From JBAYJM01 sp964350585 (lineage in GTDB: Bacteria > Patescibacteriota > Patescibacteriia > 2-01-FULL-39-33), in contig CAYGKC010000009.1 of the NCBI GenBank assembly GCA_964350585.1, positions 1 through 37,479 on the forward strand: 37,479 bases of DNA, written 5' to 3'. The position numbers were made by a program, and so were the translations under genes. How positions within the stretch are numbered: position 1 is the first letter of the stretch; the number at the start of each line of letters is the position of its first letter. Under the pieces are notes generated by a model that was not told where the DNA came from, made no database searches, and saw only the letters and a program-made list of their open reading frames with translations. Positions 29,588 to 37,479 of this stretch are shown piece by piece.

Positions 29588-30109
29588 TTAGTTGTTTATC
29601 TGATAAATTGTACCTTTTAGGCTCAGTGAAGCATTGTTGTCTCCGTTGAATTCTAAATAGTCTATGTTAAAATAGTAATACATTTCTTCTAAATCTTTTA
29701 AGTAGCTAATCAAACTATTTGAATTTCCGCTGGCTTTTATATCCAGGGGAGTTCTTATTACTTTGGTATTTGTGTTCTCAGAAAATTGGGGGGTAGCTTG
29801 CGAAATAACTAAATTTTTTGCTGATAATCTGTCAAGCGTATTTAAAAATTCTAGTTCTTTCCCTTTTTGTATGAATATATGATTTAAATTATCAATATTT
29901 CTTTCTATTTCATTCAAGTCATTTGAGATTTGTCTAATGTTAAGTCCCATAGAAGCTTTTGCCTCTAAGTCCTCTTTTTGTACTGTAATATCTTTACTAA
30001 TTTCGATTATAGCATCTAAATTCGGCATTATTAAAAAAATAAAAATAACAAAAGAGCTTACAATAATAAGTAAAATGCTAATAATAAACTTATTTTTCAT
30101 ATAGTTCAT
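29588..30109 (-). CDS. pilO: PilO-like type IV pilus inner-membrane protein
   Basis: A 173-residue protein with one N-terminal membrane helix (about 8-28), a coiled coil (about 32-90) and a ferredoxin-like C-terminal domain with VIRTPLDIKASGNSNSLISYLKDLEE, the usual PilO landmark. PilO pairs with PilN through the coiled coils and links PilM to the pilus machine. It overlaps the pilN stop by 4 bp (30106-30109), which indicates translational coupling. Confidence 0.8.
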   Translation of the reverse strand: MNYMKNKFIISILLIIVSSFVIFIFLIMPNLDAIIEISKDITVQKEDLEAKASMGLNIRQISNDLNEIERNIDNLNHIFIQKGKELEFLNTLDRLSAKNLVISQATPQFSENTNTKVIRTPLDIKASGNSNSLISYLKDLEEMYYYFNIDYLEFNGDNNASLSLKGTIYQINN

Positions 30110-30639
30110 AAATCTTTTGTATTAATCTCAATTCTGATACTAAAGTTATTATTTTCCTTGCTTATTAAGTTATTTAACGGAAGGTTAACTTTATTAAAAT
30201 ATTTTACTTTTTCCAGGCGTTCTTGAAAAGATATTAATTCGTCTCTTGTTAAGGATGTGCCTGATATTTCTAGTATTGACTCCTTTTTGTACAGTTTAAG
30301 GTTTGTTAAATTTATACTTTCATTTTTTGCTTTAAAAACTTCTTCTAAAACAAGAGACCACTTTATAAAACCCTTTTGCACAAAATCGGCATTATTAATT
30401 CTTTCGTTATATTTTTTTATTTTATTGTTAGTAACTTGAATGATGGCGATATTGTTGCTGTTTTGATTCATCATATCAACAAGCTGATTTTCAAGGTAAT
30501 ACTTTGATAGCATTAGTATTATTGAAGCAATTGAGGCAAAAAAAAGAATAATCAAAAGAGCTTCTTTTACGGCGATAAAAATTTTTTTCTTATTCGCTAG
30601 GAGTTTATGTTCTTGTGGTATTAAATTTATTGTTATCAT
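30106..30639 (-). CDS. pilN: PilN-like type IV pilus inner-membrane protein
   Basis: A 177-residue protein starting with MITINLIPQEHK, the INLIP sequence by which PilN docks on PilM. A membrane helix lies at about 27-47, then a coiled coil and a C-terminal domain with NLKLYKKESILEISGTSLTRDEL. It overlaps both pilM (30636-30639) and pilO (30106-30109) by 4 bp. Confidence 0.85.
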   Translation of the reverse strand: MITINLIPQEHKLLANKKKIFIAVKEALLIILFFASIASIILMLSKYYLENQLVDMMNQNSNNIAIIQVTNNKIKKYNERINNADFVQKGFIKWSLVLEEVFKAKNESINLTNLKLYKKESILEISGTSLTRDELISFQERLEKVKYFNKVNLPLNNLISKENNNFSIRIEINTKDL

Positions 30640-31706
30640 TTCTGTTTTTTAATAGAGTTTTCCATAACTCCTCTTAATCCCAAACCTAGTGCCACTAAAT
30701 AGCTTTGGGATACTTGTCTGGTAAAATATTTAGGATTGGGATTTAATATTTTGGCGAAAGGATTTGAAATTGCAACTTCTATATCTAATTGCGATTTTAA
30801 AGTTTCAGAAATGTTTAAAAAATTTGCTCCGCCTCCGCAAAGAGTAATTTTTTGGATTTTTTTTGCATTGTTGAAACTACTGTTGTAGAAGTCAATTGCT
30901 TTCTTAATACGTTCACAAAGTTCGTTAATTTTATCGTTATAAATTTCAAAGATAGCTCCATCACATTTACTTCTGTCCAAACCGCAGACTATTTTTGCTT
31001 TTTCAGCCTGCTCGGTATTTAAATCAATGGTTTTTCCTATATCTGAAGTAATTTCATCGCCTGAAATCGGCAAGCTGATAGTAAATTTTATAGTGTTTTC
31101 GTCATAAAGAAATAAGCCTGTCCATGTCGCTCCAATATCAATGACTATATGTGGTTGTACATCACCGTTTAATTCAATAACTATTCTGGATATGGATGCA
31201 GCTTCAACCTCCAGAATAATTGGGATAAAACCTGAATCTTCCAAGACGGTCATGTAAGAATCAACAATTTTTTTTGGTGAAGCTCCGATTAAAACGTCCA
31301 ATTTATTTTCGTTTATTTTGACAATTTGTGAATCGTAGTAAATTTCTTCTATTCCAAGAGGTAAGTGTTGAGCTATGGCTTCTTTAATTTTCTCTTCTAT
31401 TTCACAATCTTCGTAGGCTTCTATTGTCACATGCTTTAAAAATGTTTTGGCTTCAGGCAAAGAACAAACTACTTGTTTACTAAGCCTGGTATGACCCATC
31501 CTTGTTTTGATCAATTTATTGAAATTCAATAAAAAAGATTTCTGGTCTTCAATCTGACCGTCAACGATGCAATTTTTTGGCAATTTTATTTCATTATATG
31601 CTCTGAGAAATATTTTTTTGCCTTTTTTTTGCATTTGCGCCAAACGCAAGCTTCCATTTGATATATCCAGACCGAAAGAATCTTCATTAGCATTCAAAAG
31701 AAACAT
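30636..31706 (-). CDS. pilM: PilM-like actin-fold ATPase of the type IV pilus
   Basis: A 356-residue protein of the actin/FtsA fold: SFGLDISNGSLRLAQM at the start (phosphate 1 motif), VVCSLPEAKTFLKHV, VVIDIG-type HIVIDIGATWTGLFLYDE (phosphate 2) and ITLCGGGANFLNISETL (adenosine motif). It is cytoplasmic, binds the PilN tail and connects to the motor. It lies 51 bp after the PilX-like gene, the largest gap in the operon, and starts the overlapping pilMNO block. Confidence 0.92.
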   Translation of the reverse strand: MFLLNANEDSFGLDISNGSLRLAQMQKKGKKIFLRAYNEIKLPKNCIVDGQIEDQKSFLLNFNKLIKTRMGHTRLSKQVVCSLPEAKTFLKHVTIEAYEDCEIEEKIKEAIAQHLPLGIEEIYYDSQIVKINENKLDVLIGASPKKIVDSYMTVLEDSGFIPIILEVEAASISRIVIELNGDVQPHIVIDIGATWTGLFLYDENTIKFTISLPISGDEITSDIGKTIDLNTEQAEKAKIVCGLDRSKCDGAIFEIYNDKINELCERIKKAIDFYNSSFNNAKKIQKITLCGGGANFLNISETLKSQLDIEVAISNPFAKILNPNPKYFTRQVSQSYLVALGLGLRGVMENSIKKQK

Positions 31707-31757
31707 TGTATAAGTTATTTTTTTTAATTATAGCAAAAATCAAAGAAATTGGTAAGG

Positions 31758-32999
31758 TTAGTACTTTTCTTCCCAGTGTTCTACGGTTATTACAGGCGAA
31801 AAAGTGGGTGCTCCGATTACCGAAGCTATACTGTCATTATCAAAAGTTATTTCCACTCCTGTCCATGCACTCGAAATTGTGAGCTTTCTTGAGATTATCC
31901 CACCGCTGACTTTAATTAGTTTTTCCGTTGATAATATATTAATTTGATCATTGGCATAGATTAAACCCGTAGCAATAAATTCCCCAAGACAGGATTCAAA
32001 ATTTAACGTTCGCTTTGCCAGGATGCCAGATGGAGTCGAAGAGTTTGCTTTTAAAACTGCTATGTTTGGTTTTCCACAGTCAGTTCCGTTACAACAGTTG
32101 GTTGTTCTTTTACCCATAACAATATTTCCATCGGAAGCCAGTACTCCGTTGATTGTTATATTTTTATTGCCCATAATTTCTATATCTCCCGTTACATAGG
32201 TGATGTTGTTTAAGGTAATGTCATTGTTACTTTGTAATAATTCTTCAAATTCTTTGGCAGTATATACTTGACCGTAATTTATTGCTTTATTTTTTAGAGA
32301 ATTGCTGTCTGTGGGAGCGTCAAAAGAAATTGCCGGCATTAAAATATCTGGAACTTTTTCGTGCATTGAAGAAAATTGCAAATTGGAATTACTATGTACA
32401 ACAATTCCAACTCCCGCGCTTACTTTATCGCTAACTGTTACTTCGCTTTTATAATTTATAATAATATTATTAGCAGAAAATAAACTGCCGTTTATTATCC
32501 ATAGCTTTGAACCTGAGATGTCAATATTTCCATCAGCATATTCGGCAATATTATCCAGTGTTGTTGTGCCAAGCGCTTTAAAAATGGAAGTGCTGATTAC
32601 TCTTTGTGCAGTACTGTTTCCTTTTTTAATCTTTCCTTTGGTTGTTATTTTTGCTCTGGCAAGTCCATTGTTTTCGATTGTTATTTCATACGAAGCATTA
32701 TCATAAAGAGGAGACTCTTCAGTAATGTTAATGCTCCAGTTTTCATTCATTTCGAAACTGTTTTTCCATATTGTATCGTTATTTATTTTCCAGATTGCTT
32801 TTGCCATAGCGCTTTCTGCCAAATAATATGCTTGCGATGCTGTTTCTTGACTTGAGGATATTTTTAACTCTGTCATTGTAAAGCTTAAAATATAGGTTGA
32901 TAGTAAAAGAAGCAGTGAAATAATAAAAATTGAAAGAATTAAAATAAAACCTTTTTTATTATTTTTAATATTTAATTTACGGTTAGAGATTTCTGCCAT
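31758..32999 (-). CDS. PilX-like minor pilin with a large beta-rich C-terminal domain
   Basis: A 413-residue protein with a short basic leader and the hydrophobic helix GFILILSIFIISLLLLLST, then TELKISSSQETASQAYYLAESAMAKAIW, the typical PilX N-terminal stretch. The rest (about 120-413) is rich in short strands with NIxxxG turns (NIDISGSKLW, DIEIMGNKNITINGV, QINILSTEKLIKVSGG), suggesting a beta-helix. A cysteine cluster TTNCCNGTDCGKP lies at about 300-312, with one more Cys in NFESCLGEF. It probably sits at the pilus tip or initiates assembly. It overlaps the PilW-like gene by 17 bp. Confidence 0.72.
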   Translation of the reverse strand: MAEISNRKLNIKNNKKGFILILSIFIISLLLLLSTYILSFTMTELKISSSQETASQAYYLAESAMAKAIWKINNDTIWKNSFEMNENWSINITEESPLYDNASYEITIENNGLARAKITTKGKIKKGNSTAQRVISTSIFKALGTTTLDNIAEYADGNIDISGSKLWIINGSLFSANNIIINYKSEVTVSDKVSAGVGIVVHSNSNLQFSSMHEKVPDILMPAISFDAPTDSNSLKNKAINYGQVYTAKEFEELLQSNNDITLNNITYVTGDIEIMGNKNITINGVLASDGNIVMGKRTTNCCNGTDCGKPNIAVLKANSSTPSGILAKRTLNFESCLGEFIATGLIYANDQINILSTEKLIKVSGGIISRKLTISSAWTGVEITFDNDSIASVIGAPTFSPVITVEHWEEKY

Positions 33000-33531
33000 A
33001 AGCGGAGGTATTAATTGTTTGAATAAATTTTCCTTTAGAAAGGTATAAATTAATATTTATCAATTTATTGCCCCAAAATTCAATTTCGTCAATATATTCA
33101 CCAATAATTTTTGGAGTGGAACTTGAAATAATAGGATCGTTTCCTGTATCATCTTTGGCATAAAAGTAAACATGGGTTGAAGACGCATCATCACTAAAGT
33201 AGAAGTAAAATTCTTCTCTAAAAAGCTGATTTTGGTCCACGTAGTATCTGATGTAATTTATATTGGATATTTCATGTCCGTCTTGAAAAATTATTTCATT
33301 TGAGGCTTCTGATGTATCTTGTGATATTTCTGTTATGATTTCTGGGCTTTGCCTTATTTCCCGCACAAGCCTGTCCAGTATTACTCTGCCATTTTGTATT
33401 ATCTCCGCCTTGCTATCTGCGCTTCGATATGTTCGGTGGCTGATGTCGTGAACTTGCGCCAGAACAAAAAAAAGCAATATGCTTACGGATATTGAAATTA
33501 GAATTTCTATTAGTGTAAATCCCTTTTGCAT
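32983..33531 (-). CDS. Prepilin-type minor pilin, PilW/GspJ-like
   Basis: A 182-residue protein with a prepilin signal: basic start, then G-FTLIEILISISVSILLFF, cut between G4 and F5 by prepilin peptidase. The C-terminal part has an alternating beta pattern. By position between PilV-like and PilX-like genes it fits PilW or GspJ. It lies 1 bp after the preceding gene. Confidence 0.82.
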   Translation of the reverse strand: MQKGFTLIEILISISVSILLFFVLAQVHDISHRTYRSADSKAEIIQNGRVILDRLVREIRQSPEIITEISQDTSEASNEIIFQDGHEISNINYIRYYVDQNQLFREEFYFYFSDDASSTHVYFYAKDDTGNDPIISSSTPKIIGEYIDEIEFWGNKLININLYLSKGKFIQTINTSAYGRNL

Positions 33532-33532
33532 A

Positions 33533-33994
33533 TTAATTATTTTTTGCGATAAGAAGGTTGAGTGATAATTTTTTTTCTTTGTTCAAAAGTGAGCTTTGCC
33601 AGTATACATCTGTTTTTATTAACTTTAAATCAGTATCGTTTACAGAAGGCGTTAAATCAATGTTTACAAATTCAACTTGAGTTTCTCGCCAGTAGTAATA
33701 AAAAAGGTTTGCCGGATCGGTTGAAAGCCTGTGTTTGGTTTCAATTATGCCAGTAGGAATTTCACTATAGGGCAGAGAAAATATTTCTTCTATTTTTGCT
33801 TGCGCAAGATTGGTGGCTACAGTTTCTTGATTTGCATGCGTGTTAATTTTTAAGGCTAAAGGAAAAGCTCTGCCGATAGCAACAATTATTATAAGGATTA
33901 TACCGATACTTATAATTGCTTCTAACAGAGTCAAACCTAATTTATTTTTTTTAATTTTACTGAATGCGGACATAGCCGGAAGGTTTAATTTCAA
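33533..33994 (-). CDS. Prepilin-type minor pilin, PilV/GspI-like
   Basis: A 153-residue protein with a prepilin-type helix, G-LTLLEAIISIGIILIIIVA, about residues 19-38. The leader is longer than usual; if the internal ATG at 33973 (MSAFSKIKKNKLG) is used, the leader becomes of normal length and the overlap with the GspH-like gene drops from 38 to 17 bp, so that start is likelier. The rest is beta-rich with no clear motif. Confidence 0.78.
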   Translation of the reverse strand: MKLNLPAMSAFSKIKKNKLGLTLLEAIISIGIILIIIVAIGRAFPLALKINTHANQETVATNLAQAKIEEIFSLPYSEIPTGIIETKHRLSTDPANLFYYYWRETQVEFVNIDLTPSVNDTDLKLIKTDVYWQSSLLNKEKKLSLNLLIAKNN

Positions 33995-34382
33995 TTGTGG
34001 AGTTTTTTTCTTTAGAAGTTAAAACAATATTACCGGGTTCAATAACAGCCCCGGTGGAAATAAAATTAATAGTGTTACTGCTAAATCCGTTAATATCAGA
34101 AAGTTTAATGTTGTTGTTTAGTTTTTTTGTTAACAAAATATCTTCTCCCTTTTTAACACTATAGCTGTTTGTAATTTTATCAAAAATAACTGAATGGATT
34201 ATTTGTTCGGTTACAGCTAGTTGCTGAGCATATCTTAAATCTGTTGCTGTTTCTCTTATTGCGGAATTAAGGACGAAAGAAGGTATGATATTTTTATAAA
34301 TTGGCACGCTGATAATTGCCAATATTCCAATAACTGAAACGGCTATGAGTAATTCTAAAACTGTAAAACCTTTTTTAGTCAT
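33957..34382 (-). CDS. Prepilin-type pseudopilin, GspH/FimT-like
   Basis: A 141-residue protein. The leader MTKKG is followed by FTVLELLIAVSVIGILAIISVP with Glu5 of the mature protein, the key assembly residue. ETATDLRYAQQLAVTE matches the GspH/FimT pattern. It starts 1 bp after the pilC stop. Confidence 0.85.
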   Translation of the reverse strand: MTKKGFTVLELLIAVSVIGILAIISVPIYKNIIPSFVLNSAIRETATDLRYAQQLAVTEQIIHSVIFDKITNSYSVKKGEDILLTKKLNNNIKLSDINGFSSNTINFISTGAVIEPGNIVLTSKEKNSTIEIKPSGYVRIQ

Positions 34383-34383
34383 A

Positions 34384-35360
34384 TTACATATTTTCCGTCA
34401 TAGAGAATATAGGCATAAATACTGCAACTGCGATTCCTGCAACTCCCGCCCCAATTAAAAGCATTAGAATAGGTTCTATTATAACAGGAAGATTATTCAT
34501 TGTTTGTGAAACTTCTTCTTCATAAAAATCTGCAAGATTTCCTAATACATTATCCAAAGTTCCTGTTTCTTCACCTACAGAAACCATTTGAACGAAAATA
34601 CCGGGAAAAATTTTTGGGTATTCTTTTAAGATGGATGTAAGCTTTTGCCCTTTTTTAATTTTTTCNNNNNNNNNNNNNNNNNNNNNNNNNNNNNNNNNNN
34701 NNNNNNNNNNNNNNNNNNNNNNNNNNNNNNNNNNNNNNNNNNNNNNNNNNNNNNNNNNNNNNNNNTTAGCAAAATGATTACAGCCACTATTAAAATATAT
34801 AGCCCATATTCTTGCATAAAATCGCTAACAAAAATTAATACTCTAGTAGTAATTGGCAGTTGAGTGTTCATTTCTCTAAACATTCCTGTAATAGTAGGAA
34901 GTACGAAAATCAAAACAAATATTGATATGCCAAGCATTGCAACAATTATAATGCAAGGATAAATCATGGCATTTCTAACTTTTGTTACAATTGTGTGGTC
35001 TTTTTTATGCTGTATATAAAGTTCGTTTAATACTTCTTCCAACCTTCCTGACGATTCGCCAGCTTTAATCATATTTATAAACAGTTCCCCAAAGTCTTTA
35101 GAGTAAGGCTCAAAGCTTTCTGACAGTGTTTTACCTTCTCTAATGGTATTAGTTGCCTTGGCAAGAATTTTTTTTAATTTTTTATTTTTTACCTGTTCGC
35201 TTAATGTATTTAAGGCATCAGCTAAAGATATTCCAGCCTTGAGCATAACAGAAAGATTCTGCAACAAAAAAATTTTAGCTGTAGCCGGTATTATAGAATA
35301 TTTTGAAAAATCAAAAGAAATGTTTTTTACTGATTTTTTTTCTTCTAATGTTTCTTCCAT
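34384..35360 (-). CDS. pilC: PilC-like inner-membrane platform protein, interrupted by an assembly gap
   Basis: A GspF/PilC protein in two pieces on either side of a run of 100 N. The N-terminal part (34766-35360, 198 residues) has the first cytoplasmic domain (FLLQNLSVMLKAGISLADAL, FEPYSKDFGELFINMIKAGESSGRLEEVL) and membrane helices. The C-terminal part (34384-34665, 93 residues) has YPKIFPGIFVQMVSVGEETGTLD and the last membrane helix (PILMLLIGAGVAGIAVAVF). The two parts are not in the same frame across the placeholder, so the N-run does not reflect the true gap. Against a usual length of about 400, about 110 residues are missing. It starts 4 bp after pilB. Confidence 0.9.
34666..34765. other. 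Assembly gap, 100 N
   Basis: Exactly 100 ambiguous bases inside pilC. The reading frames on either side do not match through 100 bases, so this is a placeholder of fixed size. The expected missing sequence is about 330 bp if PilC has normal length. Confidence 0.98.
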
Positions 35361-35364
35361 ATTT

Positions 35365-37092
35365 TTATTCTTGTGTAACTCTTAAAACTTCTTCGATAGT
35401 AGTAATGCCTGCTTTCGCTTTAATAAAACCGTCCTGAAGAATTGTAGTCATTCCTTTTTTCTTTGCTAATGTTTCTAATTGGTCACGAGAAGCTTTTTTT
35501 AGAATTAACTCTGAAATTTCTTCATCAATTTCTAAAGTTTCATATATTCCTATTCTTCCTTTGTAACCTGAATCATTGCATTGCTGGCAGCCTTTGCCTC
35601 TAAAAAAAAGGATTGATTTAATGTCTTGTCCTTCTATTAAATAACCTTGTTCAATTAGATTTTTTTGCAAAGTTTCTATGTCTATTTGTTGTTGTAATTC
35701 GGCAATTGTTTTGGGGTCTAAGTTATAGCTTTCCATGCAGTTCTTGCAAATTTTTCTGAGCAATCTTTGAGCAATAATAACATTAATAGTGGATGCGATT
35801 AAAAAGGTTGGTATTTGCATATCAATAAAGCGTGGGATGGTGGTGACAGCATCATTTGTATGCAGAGTTGATAATACAAGATGTCCCGTCATAGCCGCAT
35901 TAATGCCAATTTGAGCAGTTTCAACGTCTCTTATTTCTCCAACCATAATAATATCAGGATCTTGACGAAGGAAAGATCTTAAGCCGTTAGCGAAAGTGAA
36001 ACCTATTTTAGGTTGGATTTGGCTTTGATTTACTCCCGTCATTTTGTATTCGATTGGATCTTCAATTGTACAAATATTTACATCCGGCTTATTTAAAATA
36101 TTTAAAATGGAGTATAGTGTGGTAGTTTTTCCTGAACCTGTCGGACCGGTTACTAAAACCATGCCATGCGGTTTGGAGATATTCCTTTTAATTATGTCTA
36201 ATTGTTTTGGCTGGAAGCCCAATTGTTCTAATGTAAGTTTTTGTTGTTGATCAGGTAAAAGACGTAACACCATTTTTTCACCGTCAAATGTAGGCATGAT
36301 TGAAACACGAAATGAAACTTGATATTCCGCCGTTTTCACTTTAAATCTGCCGTCTTGTGGAAGACGATGCTCATCCAGCTTTAAGTTTGATAAAATCTTA
36401 ATACGAGCTATAACACCGGCGTGTGTTGCTTTGGGAAGTGTCATCACTTTTTTTAAAATTCCATCTATTCTGTACCTGACTCCCACATCTTGTTCTGAAG
36501 GTTCAATGTGTATGTCAGATGCCTTTTCTAAAATGGCATATTCTAAAAGCACATCAACCACACGTACAATTGGCAAATCTTGCGCTAATGTTTTTAAATT
36601 TTCGGGTCCTTGTGATTCAATGGCATCTTGAGCCTCTTCCATTTCTTTAATTTCGGCATTTAAACCTTTATGATACTGCTTCAATACATCTTTTATATTG
36701 TCAGGAGTAGTGATATGTAAAATTACTTCCAATCTTGTTTTTTTGGCAATAAAATCAAAGAATTCAATATTTTTAATGTCTAAGGTGGCAATTTTTAATT
36801 CTTTTTCTGTTTTGTCAAAGGCGATGGTTTCATGGGATTTGGCGCTAATTTCTGGAATGAGATAGAGTATGTCTTTTCTTATTGCCTTATTCTTTAAATT
36901 AATAAACGGCAAACTATAAAAGGTGGCAGCTTTTTGATAAAGCAGATCGGGAGTAATTATTTTTTGGTCAAATATGTATTCTTCAAGATTTTTGCCAGAT
37001 TTTTTTCCTTCTTCAATAAATCCTTGTATTTGTTCTTCATCGGCTAAGCCGTTTTTTACAAGGATCTCTAAAAGATCTTTTTGATTTATCAT
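35365..37092 (-). CDS. pilB: PilB/GspE-type pilus assembly ATPase
   Basis: A 575-residue motor protein. An N-terminal MshEN-type domain (about 1-140; EILVKNGLADEEQIQGFIEEG and LPFINLKNKAI) precedes the ATPase. Walker A is GPTGSGKTT with K322; the Asp box, Walker B region DPDIIMVGEIRDVETAQ and His box TGHLVLSTLHTNDA follow. Two CxxC pairs, CKNC and CQQC (about 447-520), form the zinc site of GspE/PilB. It powers pilus extension from the cytoplasmic face. It is the first gene of the operon. No Shine-Dalgarno is visible; a TATAAT lies on the minus strand at 37123-37128. No pilT retraction ATPase is in the window. Confidence 0.95.
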   Translation of the reverse strand: MINQKDLLEILVKNGLADEEQIQGFIEEGKKSGKNLEEYIFDQKIITPDLLYQKAATFYSLPFINLKNKAIRKDILYLIPEISAKSHETIAFDKTEKELKIATLDIKNIEFFDFIAKKTRLEVILHITTPDNIKDVLKQYHKGLNAEIKEMEEAQDAIESQGPENLKTLAQDLPIVRVVDVLLEYAILEKASDIHIEPSEQDVGVRYRIDGILKKVMTLPKATHAGVIARIKILSNLKLDEHRLPQDGRFKVKTAEYQVSFRVSIMPTFDGEKMVLRLLPDQQQKLTLEQLGFQPKQLDIIKRNISKPHGMVLVTGPTGSGKTTTLYSILNILNKPDVNICTIEDPIEYKMTGVNQSQIQPKIGFTFANGLRSFLRQDPDIIMVGEIRDVETAQIGINAAMTGHLVLSTLHTNDAVTTIPRFIDMQIPTFLIASTINVIIAQRLLRKICKNCMESYNLDPKTIAELQQQIDIETLQKNLIEQGYLIEGQDIKSILFFRGKGCQQCNDSGYKGRIGIYETLEIDEEISELILKKASRDQLETLAKKKGMTTILQDGFIKAKAGITTIEEVLRVTQE

Positions 37093-37196
37093 ATAAGCAT
37101 GGGAAAAGAAAATATTAAATTTATTATAACATAAAATAGTTGAAAGCTTAAGGGTAATTTTAATTTTTAATTTTTAATTTTAAAATTTTTATTGTC

Positions 37197-37216
37197 ATTC
37201 CTGCGCAGGCAGGAAT
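37197..37216. repeat. Palindromic REP-like repeat
   Basis: ATTCCTGC and GCAGGAAT flank a 4-base centre. The flanking word TTTTTATTGTCATT recurs at 37463-37476. This TGTCATTCCTGC...GCAGGAAT form resembles dispersed palindromes found in many bacterial genomes; genome copies cannot be counted from here. Confidence 0.6.
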
Positions 37217-37296
37217 CTCATGTTTATGAATTACAATTCTTTTGTCACTTTTTTTAGAAAAAAGTAACCAAAAAATCGCAGCTATTAAAAATCAAG

Positions 37297-37382
37297 GGAA
37301 AATTAATGCACGTTTACTAAACCGCCAATGTCGCTATCGCTCCTTTAGGCGGTTCTTAACGCTCACTTAGCATTAATTTTCC
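37297..37382. repeat. 86 bp composite inverted repeat, possible MITE
   Basis: Outer arms of 13 bp (GGAAAATTAATGC at 37297-37309, GCATTAATTTTCC at 37370-37382) match perfectly. Inside them AACCGCC (37320-37326) pairs with GGCGGTT (37348-37354). Such nested terminal repeats with no coding content are typical of small non-autonomous elements. Confidence 0.55.
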
Positions 37383-37479
37383 ACTATATTTTTAAATGCT
37401 GCATTAGAATACACTTATTGATTTATAAATTGATATATAATTTTATTCTTATCCCCGCATCTTTTTTATTGTCATTACT

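Larger units (their letters stand above)
37093..37479. other. Non-coding region with nested inverted repeats
   Basis: No gene is visible in the last 387 bp. It starts with the AT-rich pilB promoter region, then holds three inverted repeats in a row (37197-37216, 37247-37265 and 37297-37382) and a repeated 14-base word at 37186-37199 and 37463-37476. The window ends inside the second copy. Confidence 0.7.

Noticed and set aside
1..37479. CRISPR array, restriction-modification, toxin-antitoxin, prophage or integrase genes
   Set aside because: None is visible: there are no regularly spaced direct repeats and no recognisable proteins of these classes in any frame.

Overview
The window is an AT-rich stretch of bacterial chromosome whose gene content and layout point to the Candidate Phyla Radiation (Patescibacteria), most likely a Parcubacteria-type lineage. 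The reasons are the short, tightly packed genes, the mix of core genes (metG, murA, pyrG, rplI, rpmA, rsmI) with many small membrane proteins of unknown role, a compact type IV pilus operon, an orphan T4SS-type pilin and a PEGA-domain propeller protein. Presence of L9 argues against Microgenomates/WWE3-type groups. TGA is used as a normal stop (ends at 4420, 16911 and 25102), so code 25 of Gracilibacteria/SR1 is excluded. The taxonomic call is an inference from content; no marker phylogeny was run.

Layout. 1-2607: the tail of an unknown gene, a 400 bp non-coding stretch, a DOT1-like methyltransferase and a convergent site-2 protease separated by three hairpins. 2716-6843: a co-directional run with a stress-response flavour (DUF3008, FAD/Rieske oxidoreductase, SPFH/stomatin, DUF2267, an N-terminally shortened S4, YciF/DUF892). 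6856-10206: envelope proteins (T4SS-type pilin, fasciclin domain, a secreted glycine-rich repeat protein, and a convergent membrane-anchored TraB/ChaN-like protein). 10450-12816: ECF sigma factor, tRNA-Ala(CGC), ZIP metal transporter and an anchored double-thioredoxin protein. 12890-16911: rsmI, then metG-cvpA-tatD-HIT. 16986-19539 (minus): murA and a PEGA-domain protein. 19734-23303: CtpA-like S41 protease, rplI, pyrG; rpmA follows on the minus strand. 23760-25102: two lipoproteins, the second a C39-like cysteine peptidase. 25158-29237: an Rrf2 regulator heading an iron-sulfur assembly operon (IscU-like, Nfu-like, cysteine desulfurase) with the dTDP-sugar genes rfbB and rfbA lodged inside it. 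29277-37092 (minus): type IV pilus operon pilB-pilC-four pseudopilins-pilM-pilN-pilO-small membrane protein, interrupted by a 100-N assembly gap in pilC. 37093-37479: non-coding DNA rich in inverted repeats, resembling a small mobile or REP-like element.

How it works together. The pilus operon supplies motor, platform, inner-membrane alignment complex and minor pilins, but no major pilin, retraction ATPase, prepilin peptidase or secretin is visible here. The Rrf2 regulator has three cysteines and an 18 bp inverted repeat across its own promoter, which suggests cluster-sensing autoregulation of Fe-S assembly. Several genes have a -10 box only 6-9 bp before the ATG, which suggests leaderless mRNAs. 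No complete new defence or mobile system is evident. The most novel-looking items are the secreted 13-residue-repeat protein with a structured leader, the TraB-like protein facing it, the mixed Fe-S/dTDP-sugar operon, the orphan consensus promoter at 16908 and the inverted-repeat region at the right end.
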